Numbered from the stretch's first letter, positions 10,201 through 20,511 are shown. The stretch: DNA of 30,000 nucleotides from Chromera velia (GCA_018398765.1 JAHBMJ010000227.1:14628-44627); one strand, 5' to 3'. The notes: generated by a model not told the origin, from the letters alone. Numbers and translations are program-made.

Positions 10201-13200
10201 TGCGCAGACAACTGGAGGTCGGTGGAAAAATTTCAAACAGCCAGTTGTACTGACATCATCTCTCGGTGCTTTTGCACGCCAAAGATTTCTCTTGGGTCTT
10301 CAACAGAATGAATGCGCAGGATGAAGATGGAATTCCTCCCTTGATGCACTCGACTGGAAACATCGATCGCTGCATGCAGGGAATGCGCGTTCTGGGAAAT
10401 GTTTTCTCTCACTTCGGCTCTGGCAATGTGGGTCCTTCCTTCCACAGACACCGTCTAGCCTGACTAATACACGAAGTTTCTAAAGACACGCAGTTTTTTC
10501 TTTTATGCGTCGGATAGTGTCTGGTTATGTGAGTGTGTGTGCATGATTTCCCTGCAGCGATTGACACGGAGGAACTCCAAGCTGCTCGCTCTCTTGGAAG
10601 AGCAGAAGAAGAGTCGAAGGGAGAGAGACAGAGACAAAGGGAGGGACAGAGAGAGACGGGAAAGGAGGTGGGGGGAAGAGCGAGAGGCCGAGACCGGGGC
10701 CGAGGACGAGGAAGAAGGGTCACCTGGAGGAAGGGTCAGTCAGCCACTCGGGCAGATGAGAAGTGGATGACCGTGACTTGTTGAATTCTTTTTTTCCTTC
10801 CAGTGTTCTTGTTCCTATGACTGATACTGCATTCACACCGCTGCATGGCAATCACTTTATTCATACACAAAGTCCATTTTGGTCGGTCGTCTTTTACGCA
10901 GTCAAAGGACACCAAGATCTATCTTTCTTCTCAGTGGAATGCATTGTTCAAGACCGAATTGCATTTTGCCTGCCTGCCTGCCTGCCTGCATGCATGCATG
11001 CAGAGAAGTGAGGGTGCCAGTTCCCCGGAGGTGCTCCCTCCCTTCAGCCTGCCTCCACGTCAAGGACCTCCCCATGTGGTTGCACACGTGCAGAGGGGGG
11101 CAGAGGAAGGCGAGGAGGGCTGCGGAGAGACCGCAGTCATTCACGGACAGGGACACGCACCCACACACATCCACCTCACACTCGCGTGCCCGCACTCACA
11201 CACCAGCTCCCCAAAACAAAAACAAAACCTGACGGCACCCTTGGTGTCTGCTCACGCACAGGCAAGGGGCAGCCCTGAGAAAAAAAACAATGTCAGTCTT
11301 TGTACTGATTCATGTGAATGTCTCCTGCTCACAATATTTTTCTGCCTAAATATTGTATGGCATTTCCCAAATTTTGTGTCTTTTTGGCTTTTGTCTTTCT
11401 CTTCTCTCCACCTGCTGACCAACTTTTGCTGCACCTGCTTCAGTAGGGCTCTTTCCCCTTTTGATAGTGTCATGCACGGACGTTCTCTTACCTTCCTTCC
11501 TGCCTGTGTGTGTGACTTCAGCCGGCCACCTCAAATGTACAGAGCGGCGACGAGTGGAACCAGAGAGGGAGAGTACGGGGAGTGCAGGAGGATAGGTCGA
11601 CCTCCAGGATACAAGGACAAAGTCTAACATGTCAGTTGAAGGCAAGAAGAAACAGTGAACAGGAGCAACAAAGGGACACAGTGCCTCGTACGTTCTCTCC
11701 ACATCTCCCAACATTTTTCTTTGTTCTCGCGAATCATGCATATTGGCAGAGTTGCTGCTGTGCGATTTTTCGGTTCAAGCCTATCTTTTTCACTTTGGTG
11801 TTTTCTTCTTTTATGGCTGACGCCAAACGTCTCGTATCCCTAGTGCCCTGGTGGGACAACAATATTTGCCTTTTCTCCACAATACATCCCCTTACATTTC
11901 CTGTTCGACACTTGTTTGCAGACACACGACAGACCTCAATCCCTTCATCCACAGGCCCCCCTCCCCCCGCAAAGGCAGTGCGAAAAGGCGGCCCCCCGCC
12001 CCCCAAGAATAAGCCCTCCCCTCCTGAAAGCTCACGTCCCCAGGACCCCCCCCCGTGGAGTTACGCCCCCGCCCCTCGTTCAGGTGTCTCCAGACAGAGA
12101 GAGCCTGTGCAGGAATCACCGACGGGAGCTGCCAGGGGTGACGAGGACAGAAGGGCACACGTCGCACAGCTGATTGCAGCACAAAAAGACCTCCAACAAC
12201 TGCAAGACCGTCTTGATGCTGAGGAAGAGGCAGCGAAGCGACGACGCGCCTCATGGCGTGAAATGGGGGAGGGGGAGCAGTGGGGGTACCTTCGTCAGGC
12301 CTCTGCAGGGTCTGTCTCTGCTCCCCTCCCTGGAGACGCCAGCGTGGTCAGCCTGACTGGGGACGAGGGCGAGAGGTCAGAGACGGCCTCCGCAGGGCTG
12401 AATGAGCAGGTCAAACTTCTGGTCTCTGACACTGTCCGCATTGTCAGTGAAGACACAGGTGGCGGCTCTGCACCTCCTTCGCGAAGTTCCAGTGTGATCA
12501 GAGGGGGAAAGAGGGCATCTGTGTCTAAAAAGAAAGCATCCTCCAGTCCTGTGAAGAAGAAAAAATCAGTCTCCGCTGCCTCTGGACAAAAAACAAAAAC
12601 CAAAACTTCTTCCTCTGCCCGCGAAAGAAGCAGTTCGATGTCCCCAGGCTCTGCGCGTGCGCCAAGAAAATCCCTCCAGATCCCCAGAGCCCCCTCTGCC
12701 TCCCTAGGTTCCCTCTATGGAGGTAGTAAGAGGAGCACCCCTGACTTTGGTCCTTCTTCAGGATCACCCCGGAAGGCCCAACCGAAAACAACAAAGAAGT
12801 TACAAAGATCTGCGTCCATGGCAAGTCACACCAGTCGAACTTCCGTCTCAAGTGGATCTCCTGTGAGATCATCCCCCAAACGAAGATCAACCTCAGCAGT
12901 CAAAAGTTCCACTCTTCTCAAACCGACCAAAGCACAAATCGAGAGAGAAGCTGCAAATGCTGAGTTAATCCGAAGTTTGCGCTCATTCGAATCCACGAAA
13001 TCCATCACGGACACCAAATCAAAAAGAGACAGCAGTCCCTCAAAAGCCAAATCTCCAAAGGCAAAAGGAGCCACCCAGCCCTTGCGCACCCGCTCTCTTT
13101 CCCGTCGTTCTCTCGCCTCCTCCGCTGCCCTGTCTTCCGCCTATTCTTCTGGAGGTTCTCAGTTCTTTACAGATCAGGGCTCAATGTCCCGTTCCATGTC

Positions 13201-13591
13201 CGCCATCTCCCTCTCCTCAGCCTCCCCCTCTAGGTCCAGGTCCTCCAGTCCCAAACGCGCCTCTCCCAAGAGACGCCAATCAACCGGTACCGCCACGGCT
13301 GCCAAGGGAAGCGCAAAGTCGAGGCCCGCACTCTCAGGCTCCACCTTCGCTCGGAGGTCGGATGCTGGGTCCTCTGCGGCTGGGGAGAGAAGTTCAACCC
13401 CCTCGCAGACAAAAAGACGGTCCAGTGTCAAGTCCCCCCCCGCCAGGCCCAGCAGCAAAGCGACCGGGTCCCCTGGGAGGAAGGCCTCCTCTTCGCAGCT
13501 GCTGAGGTCAGGCAGAGGGGTCCTTAAGGGGGGCGCTCTTTCGAAGGCTCCGCGGAGAGAGGGGTCGAGCGCTTCGGTGCGGTGGGCATGA
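7264..13591 (+). CDS. Coiled-coil protein with basic SPxK-rich tail, ten exons
   Basis: Ten exons splice in frame to 1117 codons including TGA: 7264-7698, 8057-8204, 8827-8864, 9152-9217, 9599-9654, 9911-10217, 10558-10734, 11004-11291, 11522-11687 and 11922-13591. All introns are GT-AG, and phases agree throughout (split codons at exons 2/3, 5/6 and 9/10). The ATG at 7264 is the first ATG in its open frame. Residues 1-145 are Ser/Arg-rich. About 146-260 read as coiled coil (KLLALLEEQ-like and LLEEARALQNAKQAKYEAAL segments). Exons 6 and 7 are highly charged Arg/Glu. Residues about 565-605 are proline-rich (PPPPAKAVRKGGPPPP), then a short helix (about 635-665). The last 400 residues are Ser/Lys/Arg/Pro-rich, with repeated SP(x)K/R motifs such as SSPVKKKK, SSPKRRS and SPKRASPKRRQS. 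No enzyme domain, signal peptide or membrane span is seen. The tail recalls microtubule- or DNA-binding tails, but that is inference. Small exons may be missed in the 622 bp intron 2. Confidence 0.68.
7699..7817. repeat. (GT)n tract starting at the intron 1 donor
   Basis: The presumed donor of gene 2 intron 1 (cag|gtgtgt) is itself the first unit of a 120 bp imperfect (GT)n array interrupted by gagctt and tcttt. Many GT dinucleotides are therefore offered next to the splice site. The exon 1 frame stays open through the array to a stop at 7858, so intron retention would add a Val/Cys repeat and truncate the protein. Confidence 0.9.
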
Positions 13592-14186
13592 GACATAGAA
13601 GGAATAAAGAGGGAATGTTTGTGAGAAAGAAAAAAAATGGATAGAGGATGGAGGGAGGGATGTTTGACCCGTGCGCGAAGAGCATGAGGGGACTGATTCA
13701 AAGAGCCCATAAACTAATCGGGTGGATAGACTTCATTTCTGTGCCTCTCCTTCTCTTTAATCGTGCACATTTAGAACAATTCTTAGAGCGCCGCCAAGAT
13801 TGAGGAGCGAACACTGCAAAACAGTACGAAACTCACGCCTGCCAGACACTTCCAGTGTGCAAAAAAGTACAAATAGATTATATAGATAGTATCTATATAA
13901 TCTATTGTATTAGATATACAGATGAATCATGATCAAACACCAAATTTCATAATAGGTTTATATACCACTAGCCTCCTAATAATAATGAATTAAATTATAT
14001 GGCTCATAGTTGCTTATATTCAGTTATTAATAAAATTAAAATAAATAGACACTTACAGCTGAATAGAAGAGCTATAAGCACTGTTAGTTTGAACGTCTAA
14101 CTCTTTTTAGTTTACAAGAAATCGACCTCTATAAAGTTTGACTAAAATTAGTAATTTAGCTTTCTAAATTACTTTTGTTTACTATT

Positions 14187-14246
14187 TTAAATTACTTTAA
14201 ATTACTCTAAATTACTTTAAATTACTCTAAATTACTTTCAATTACT
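14187..14246. repeat. 10 bp AT-rich tandem repeat
   Basis: About six copies of TTTAAATTAC lie head to tail, with ctttaa and ctctaa versions alternating, which gives a 20 bp higher order. Degenerate copies continue on both sides, from about 14160 to 14300. Confidence 0.9.
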
Positions 14247-14305
14247 AAGTTAAATTAATTATTTTAAATTACTTTTAAATTACTCATCTAAATTACTCAA
14301 ACTTG

Positions 14306-14375
14306 CAGGGCCGGGCCAAAACCAGGCGAAACCAGATTCCAAGCCGGGTTTTACGTTAAACCCGGTTTTGCCCTG
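14306..14375. repeat. Nested inverted repeat (hairpin)
   Basis: A perfect 8 bp dyad, CCGGGTTT (14344-14351) and AAACCCGG (14358-14365), has a 6-base loop. Outside it, cagggc...caaaacc (from 14306) pairs imperfectly with ggttttgccctg (14364-14375). The block is GC-rich inside AT-rich DNA, as is common for ends or hairpins of mobile elements. Confidence 0.65.
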
Positions 14376-14576
14376 ATCGATGCATCTGATCGCACAAATC
14401 GTATAGTATGATGTGTACAGCCTCTCAACACACAATTAATAGACTCTGCAGTATGTACTTTTACTGTTTCTAAATCACTGCATAAAAATTTTTTTGTTGT
14501 AAAATTTCAAAGTCCGAAACACTAATGAAGTCTGGTGGTCTAGCCGGTGATGTATGATTTTTTGTTGTGTGCCGTT

Positions 14577-15012
14577 GTGGTGCGTCCCACCCAGTGGCTC
14601 CGACATACCTTGGCCAGAGACCTCATTCATGCATGTACACGGTGTGTGGGCGAGGGCTACAGCTCATTTAACCCTAAACGGTAGAAGATTTGCTTCTGCC
14701 TGCATTCACTCTTATCGATCCGTACTGGTTGAAACCTCTTTTTCCTTCTACTTTGATCTGACAGTCCTTAGACTTGAAAGCGGTAGAAGTATCTTCATTC
14801 ACTATATAGCTATATATGTCCAAGGACTGTTAGATCAAGGTAGAAGGGAAAAGAGGTTTCAACCAGTGCAGATCGATAAGAGTGAATGCAGGTAGAAGCA
14901 AATCTTTTGCCGTTTAGGGTTGAACGAGCCGTGGCCCCCGCCCGCACATGCGTGAGCGAGGTCTCTGGCCAAGGCATGCCGGAGCCATAACCCACTGGGT
15001 GGGACGCACCAC
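14577..15012. mobile_element. Foldback (MITE-like) element with about 195 bp inverted arms
   Basis: The left arm 14577-14773 and right arm 14818-15012 are inverted copies (roughly 85% by eye, with a 7-base and a roughly 9-base indel) around a 44-base loop containing ctatatagctatatatg. The outermost 16 bases, gtggtgcgtcccaccc and its complement, match perfectly; weaker similarity reaches about 14562 and 15030. Both arms, read inward, stay open and give similar peptides (for example IHSYRSVLVETSF and IHSYRSALVETSF). No transposase is present, so this would be a non-autonomous element or a local inverted duplication. No clear target-site duplication was found. Confidence 0.75.
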
Positions 15013-15308
15013 GTACACCGGTATACAACATTTCTAATAGTTTTTTGTACGTTTCACAGCATTAAATGCTCCTCATTTTATTATTATTATTTTAAGCAAT
15101 AACAGAGAATAAAAGATTATATCAAGAGTGAAAAAAACGAATTGAAAATGTTTGAATAAAATGATTGATTGGATAAAAAGAAGCATCCTGGTTTGAATTA
15201 AGCATAAATTAAAGTGAACGTACTGCTGTTGTAAAGAACTGAACTGCCTCATATGTTGCCGCCAAACGCTAGACGCCTATTTATAGACCGATGGCGATCA
15301 TGGCGTAC

Positions 15309-15329
15309 GATGATGATGATGATGATGAT
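15309..15329. repeat. (GAT)n microsatellite
   Basis: Seven GAT units lie just before the 3' end of the PARP gene. A longer relative stands at 20130-20162, also at the border of an AT-rich block. Confidence 0.85.
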
Positions 15330-15512
15330 TGGATTTACCAAATTCCCATAAGGGAAAACGGATAAGATGGAAAACGTACAACAGCAATACGTGCTCTAAA
15401 AACATTCACGAGTCCTCCAACTGTACAAACTTCACTTTTCACCCTGTGAAAATCGAATTCAGAGGATTCTTTGGCACTTCAAAGTTGACTCCTCAAACAG
15501 CATGGCAACTCA

Positions 15513-17138
15513 TTAGAACCAGCTCGGAAACCAACTGGCAGCACTGGCGGCGGCCGCGCCAGCCCGGGCGTCATCGCCGTCTCTCCGAGAGTCATCGTGG
15601 TTGCGAGCCTTCTTCTCTGCTCTCTCTCCGCCGTCGTCTGCATCGTCGCCCCCTTCATCCCCCATTCTGTCATCTTCCTTCTCGTCCTCCTCTTCGACGT
15701 CGTCTTCCCCATCCACTCCCTGCTCTCCCTCTTCCTCTCCGTGAACATCTGACCCGTCATCGACCGCCCCTTTCGGCAGAGGGCCGCACCGGGCACACTC
15801 GCACTCATACAGGTGCCTGTACTCCACTGTGAAGAGAGGGATGGCTTGTTTTCTCTCGTAGACGACGAATTCCGACTTGTTTACTGTCCCACCCAAGGCT
15901 TTGGGGACTCCCCACACAGAATCAAACCCTTCAGGAGCCAGCCCTCTCCTGCGCATCTCACCCTCTGCCGTCTGTCCTTTCTCGGCATGGACGTTCCCCA
16001 GGAGCACAACAAAGACAGTGACATGCATTAGATCTTTCACTCTCCCAGGCACCCTCTCGAGCAGGATATGTGCACCAGGACCAGTGTATAAATGCGCTTT
16101 GCTAAAAAGATCGGAAAAATAACACCCCCTCCCGAACCTAGTACTGAATCCACGCCCTCCTGCGTACCTAGGGTCCAGACCACGCCGACGAAGCCATACA
16201 GACGTGTCCTCGTCTGCTCCGTGAAACGGGACCGCCTGTGCTCCAGTGGAAAGGACACCCAGCGCTCCAAGTGCACCTGACAGTTCCCACCTCTCCCCCC
16301 ACTTCTCCGGACTAGGATTGTACTTTCCAAACAACGGTCTCAAGGAGTCCAGAGAAAGGTCTCCAGACGTGTTGACACTGTCGAGGACGTCCACATTACC
16401 TGTGGGAGCATTCCTCATCAGAAAGCTGCGTCTTTTCCCGCTGTATTCCACACGTAGTTCGCTTTCGGGAGTGGCTACTTTGACGGAAACGACCTCAAAT
16501 TTAGGTGGAGGGGCAAGCTCAGAATTCTCCTCGAAACCCCTCCTGTGTCCTTCGCACATGTCGCTCAACAGCTGCTGGAGGCTTTTCTTGACATCTGCCT
16601 GGTTTGGGCCAGCCTCAAGCCTCACTGCATCGGTGCCTGCTCTGGCTTGCTCCGAGGAGAAGCCCTCTGGAACAGCGTTGGCTATGTTCAGCATATAACA
16701 CTGGTTAGCAAGGTGTTGAAGTTCTCGACGTGCGTGTTCTTCGCGAAGCTGTTGAAGCCGAAGCTCTGCCATCGCGTTCGCAAGCTCTTCCAATTTCTCC
16801 GCTCCCTCGTGCTCTTCCAATTTCTCCGCTCCCTCGTTGTGCGCCTTCCTCCATATTGGGATTTCTTGTGAGCTGCTGCTGCTCGCAGCACTGCCATTCG
16901 TACAGTCATCTTCTTTCTTCGCAAGCCAGAGACGATTTTGGAACTCGATGGGTTTTCCGAGGTTCAGAGAGGCATCCAATGCCTTTCTTCCCAACGTCTG
17001 GCAAGCGTTGGTGTAGCTGGCAAATCGATGACCGTTCTGCGCCGCAGGGCCTTCTGTTACCGAAAGAAGAGACAAGGGATAGAGCGTCACCGGTTTGCTT
17101 TCCCCTTTCCGCTTGCCAGAGGTCGCTTTTCCCGGCAT
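15513..17138 (-). CDS. PARP-type ADP-ribosyltransferase, intronless
   Basis: One uninterrupted exon of 541 codons plus TAA; the ATG at 17138 is the first ATG of the open frame. The enzyme class transfers ADP-ribose from NAD+ to targets. The catalytic domain spans about residues 265-445. H306 stands in PFHGADED, Y340 in FGRGCYFSDLFSKAHLY, and E423 in NKSEFVVYE, matching the H-Y-E triad and the usual G-x-Y-F...S-K-A signature of PARPs. The FDSVWG and VVLLGNVHAEKG segments also fit the fold. The N-terminus has a basic patch (GKRKGESK, residues 8-15) and a coiled coil at about 104-145 that contains a 9-residue direct duplication. Residues 467-505 form an acidic Glu/Asp run, followed by a KKAR-type basic patch, so nuclear location is plausible. 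No WWE, zinc-finger, BRCT or ankyrin region is recognised, so the subfamily is open. Glu at the third triad position permits poly- as well as mono-ADP-ribosylation, but does not prove it. Confidence 0.9.
   Translation of the reverse strand: MPGKATSGKRKGESKPVTLYPLSLLSVTEGPAAQNGHRFASYTNACQTLGRKALDASLNLGKPIEFQNRLWLAKKEDDCTNGSAASSSSSQEIPIWRKAHNEGAEKLEEHEGAEKLEELANAMAELRLQQLREEHARRELQHLANQCYMLNIANAVPEGFSSEQARAGTDAVRLEAGPNQADVKKSLQQLLSDMCEGHRRGFEENSELAPPPKFEVVSVKVATPESELRVEYSGKRRSFLMRNAPTGNVDVLDSVNTSGDLSLDSLRPLFGKYNPSPEKWGERWELSGALGALGVLSTGAQAVPFHGADEDTSVWLRRRGLDPRYAGGRGFSTRFGRGCYFSDLFSKAHLYTGPGAHILLERVPGRVKDLMHVTVFVVLLGNVHAEKGQTAEGEMRRRGLAPEGFDSVWGVPKALGGTVNKSEFVVYERKQAIPLFTVEYRHLYECECARCGPLPKGAVDDGSDVHGEEEGEQGVDGEDDVEEEDEKEDDRMGDEGGDDADDGGERAEKKARNHDDSRRDGDDARAGAAAASAASWFPSWF
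16784..16837. repeat. 27 bp tandem duplication inside the PARP gene
   Basis: Two identical 27 bp copies, 16784-16810 and 16811-16837, encode two copies of the nonapeptide HEGAEKLEE (first copy starting HNEGAEKLEE) in the coiled-coil region. The length keeps the frame. Confidence 0.93.
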
Positions 17139-17545
17139 TGTTCCGACTTCAGCAAAGGAGATCAATAGTCTACTGTCCGTCTATATATGCAGGTCGCAGC
17201 GAGAGGATCGATATCGACATCAAGTTGATCGCAACATCGATATCCTTATGCAGTACATATGGTTGGTCTGACTACCATGGCGTGGGCTTGGGGCATAAGG
17301 CAACTCTTTTTGTAAGACAGAGAGACTGTGCAGTGTTTGCAATAGGAGCTTTGGGCGAGCTTCCGAATTCATCTCCCTCCGGCCAATTAATGTTTCGATC
17401 GACGAGGTTCATTGACCCGGGCAATGACCCCTGTAGTTCTAACGTGCCACCTGAGTGTTGCAGTGTGTTGCCGCACTGTTGCGTGCTTGCAACACCTGCA
17501 GGCTGAAAAATTCCGTCTTTTGGGACCGCGACTTTTCTCTTGCGA

Positions 17546-17723
17546 TGCTCCAAATCGAGCACGGTGCTATTCCTGTTTTGTGGGCCATTCATGCAATTAA
17601 TACAGATTTTTTTTTTTTGGACACATTTTTTATTTGAATCTCGGCAATCATGCAAGCGTGCTCCAAATCGAGCACGGTCCATGCAATCATGTCCGATCGT
17701 GCTCCAAAGCGAGCTGCGACGGT
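17546..17723. repeat. Three copies of a GTGCTC-N6-GAGCAC hairpin motif
   Basis: tgctccaaatcgagcacggt occurs at 17546 and 17659, and a variant, gtgctccaaagcgagctgc, begins at 17699. The core is a dyad, GTGCTC-CAAATC-GAGCAC. The last two copies share a preceding gcaatcatg, so part of the spacing is also duplicated. Confidence 0.85.
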
Positions 17724-17819
17724 CAGAAGTATATACACCTTTTGAAGGGTCAGATTTCAGTAAATACAACGACCCACCCGTCTTCATGCAGTCTGACAAC
17801 AGTTTTGGGACCGCATCGA

Positions 17820-17821
<2 letters not shown>

Positions 17822-17853
<32 letters not shown>
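17822..17853. repeat. (TA)n microsatellite
   Basis: Sixteen uninterrupted TA units, flanked by gatcta and gaatg. Confidence 0.95.
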
Positions 17854-17857
<4 letters not shown>

Positions 17858-18282
17858 TGTGATTCTTTCTGCCTGACTGAAAAAAATCACGCATGCACTC
17901 ACGCACATGCAGTCCTCTTGTAGGATCATGAAATGCAATTTCTCTGACGCTCCCTGTTTGGAGGGGTTCAATTGAGTCCGAAAGGTAGGAGACAAACACG
18001 CACACGCGTGCTCGTTCACGTGTTCACCGTCATATATTAATATATGTAGTCCCTGTGGACCTTCCTGTATTGCGCCGGTATGCACTTTGCGCGCCCGAAC
18101 AGAAAAGTTTTGATGCACGTCTCTGCTTTTGGGCAGAAGTATCCATACATGTACAAGTTCATGCATGCAGGCAGAGGAACATCCAAGCGCATGAACGAGT
18201 CTCAGTTTGGTGAAACGTGTGGATTTATACGCATGACACTGCGTATGCCGGAGGCGTCAGATATGCGAGGAGCTGGCTTGCT

Positions 18283-18760
18283 GACTGGCTGGCTGGCCGC
18301 ATGACTGACTGACTGACTGACGGCAACAGTGCGTGAGCAAATGAGTGGGCGAGAGGGTAAGAGATACATACTTTGTGCATATGGAGAATTGAGAAGGCGT
18401 GATGGAGTGTCACATTGAGTAGTCAATTGAACGACTGGTTAATTCGTTTATTGATCGACTGGGGCAATTAATTGGAAGAGTGACTCGGAGTGAGCTAGTG
18501 AGTGAGGGGGTGCAGGATAGTGAGTGCATCAATATATGGTTCGCGAAGACGCTTTGTATGCCACTGAGTGTCAGAGTGAATAAGAGAGTGAGTCAGGCAA
18601 TGACAGCAGAACTGAGGGCGTGTCGCTGAGAGAAGGACAGAGTGTGCATGTGAGTGATTGAGCGAGTTGGATGAGAGAACACTCAAAGAGTCAGCGGGAC
18701 AGTCAGCAGAATTGATTGAGTTCGTGTCAAAGAACGCGAGAGAGAAAGTGTGAGGTCCAT
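18283..18760. repeat. Degenerate tetranucleotide DNA (GACT / GAGT family)
   Basis: It starts with clear ctgactggctggctgg and gactgactgactgac runs (18280-18320), then decays into about 400 bp in which gagt, gagc, tgag and attg words recur without strict order. It looks like an old microsatellite eroded by point mutation. Confidence 0.6.
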
Positions 18761-19104
18761 GGGGATTGTTCGCCGGCAAAAGAGAGAATTTGAGTCTATG
18801 GGCAAAAACTCACAATCCTGGTAAAAACATCGAAAAGGATCACAGAAAGAAAGAACTACGAAAACAGGCCGGAGACTGTTGAATTAGGTGAATACAAAAG
18901 ACCCAGAGGGCAAACGTCCTCTGCAAAGAATTTTGCTGTCAGAAAAAATGTTGTGGAACGGTACAAGAAGATAATTTTTTGTTTCCCCGCTCTTTCCTTT
19001 CCTTGGAGTCCACCTGTTTCCTCATTCTTTCTTTTCTCTATACAATCCACGTTTCTCATACTTTCTGCTTGCTTGGATGTTTCTGAATGAACCTTTCTGT
19101 TTCC

Positions 19105-19710
19105 TTTTATCTTTCCCCTCTTGTTTTTTTCTCAGTTCTTCCGTTTTTCTGTTCTTCCTCGCTTCCTTCCTTCCTTCTTCATTTCTTTCTCTCTTCCATC
19201 GATTTTTCGGTCACGGTACTTTCTTCCATCATTAGACTTCTTTAATTTAGTCCTCTTTTTCTTCTCCTGTTCTTCGATCCGTCGTTTCTGGAGTTTCTGT
19301 TCCAGGACCTTCCCGTCTTCTTTCTTTCTCTCTTCCTTTTTTTTTTTTTTGTCGTCCTTTCTTCCTTTCTGTCTTTCTTTCTTTCTTTCTTTCCTTCCTT
19401 CCTTCCTTCCCTCCCCCCTTCCTTCTTTCCTTGCTCCCTTGCTTCCTGTCTCCCTTTCTTCCTCCCTCCCTTCTTTCCTTCTTTCCTTTCTTCATTCATT
19501 CATTCATTCATTCATTCACTCACTCACTCACTCATTCACTCACTCACTCATTCATTCATTCATTCACCTGTGTCTGTCTTCCTCTCTGCCACACTTCTCT
19601 GCTTTCTTGTTTCCTTCTATAGGCATTCTTGAATTTTCTTCCTGCCTTGCTTCCTCGCTTTCTTCCTTCCTTCCTCCCTTTTTCTTTTCGGCCCCTTCAC
19701 CATTTCTGAT
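19105..19710. repeat. Polypyrimidine low-complexity tract with (CATT)n/(CACT)n
   Basis: The plus strand is almost all C and T from about 19105, with cttt and cttc words. A regular core at 19493-19566 alternates CATT and CACT units (attcattcattcactcactc). It is the strand-reversed counterpart of the GAAA tract at 4668-5338. Ser/Phe-rich frames over it are repeat artefacts. Confidence 0.85.
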
Positions 19711-20129
19711 TTTCGTTTGCAGGTCCGCTTTCATGCCCTTATTGTTTGTTCCCTTCTTCAAAAGTTGCTGGGTTTGAAACTCTGTCCACTTGCTTCCTTC
19801 ACCGAACTTTCTGGTTAATACGGTGGTTAACACTGGTTTTAGGATTAATGTTCGGGGTTTTTCCCATGGCTAATATAGTATTTATTATACTTTATAAAAG
19901 AAACTTATAAGAGACACTATTATTAACAGTGCAACAAAACTTACTCTTAAAAAATGAGAATCTTTGATTAAAACTTAAAAGAAAAATAATTTTAAAAGTA
20001 AGAAAGTGTGAACGAACTATGCATGTCAGTCTATGATATTAGACTGCCATTCATACATTATTCACGTGCACGCCGGACGATGGCTGCCGGTTCTAATGCC
20101 AGTTATAAGTCACCCTAGAAGTCACTTAT

Positions 20130-20162
20130 AATGATGATGATGACGATGATGATGATGATGAT
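20130..20162. repeat. (ATG)n microsatellite
   Basis: Eleven trinucleotide units with one GAC interruption, inside an AT-rich block. Confidence 0.9.
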
Positions 20163-20511
20163 AGAAGACTTAACCTCTAGCCTCTGTTAGGCTCGGGTGG
20201 TCCGTTCATCCATGCATTCATGCATAGGGTGTTTGATCGATGATAACTTGACTCATAAAATCATTGAAAATCCTAGGTAAGAAGCTAGGTAAGAAGTTGC
20301 CAAGAGCTCTATGAAATCGTACTAATAGTTAGTACTACTAGTTGGTCTGTCACTATGTTAAGCTCATAATGTTAAGCTGGACCACTGACAATCACAGCGA
20401 TGACGACCATATCGGCTTGGATGGCTTGATCATGACTCCGAGTCACATAACCTTAACTCTGCTAGCTCTGGCGACAGATAAACATAGCGGGAAGGCCCTA
20501 GGGCGGAACAT

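Larger units (their letters stand above)
13592..15512. other. AT-rich spacer between convergent genes 2 and 3
   Basis: Composition changes sharply after about 13860 from GC-balanced coding DNA to strongly AT-rich sequence with no long codon-like frames. It holds a 10 bp tandem repeat (14187-14246), a GC-rich hairpin (14306-14375), a foldback element (14577-15012) and a short (GAT)n at 15309-15329. Both flanking genes end into it, so it should contain their 3' UTRs and polyadenylation sites. No transposase or reverse transcriptase frame is visible. It looks like decayed mobile DNA. Confidence 0.6.

Noticed and set aside
14530-14560. tRNA-like words (tggtggtctagccggt)
   Set aside because: No matching B-box, anticodon stem or acceptor stem could be found around it.
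14674-14684. Telomere-like ccctaaa
   Set aside because: It is a single copy in each foldback arm, not an array.
14554-15031. Two facing open frames with similar peptides as a gene pair
   Set aside because: They are the two arms of one inverted repeat; similarity follows from the duplication, and no start or splice support exists.
17272-17799. Minus-strand open frame of 175 codons
   Set aside because: It covers the repeated hairpins and has no recognisable domain or repeat-free core; chance opening is likely.
19121-19777. Ser/Phe-rich plus-strand frame of 218 codons
   Set aside because: Polypyrimidine low-complexity sequence explains it; the opposite strand gives matching Lys/Glu/Arg frames.
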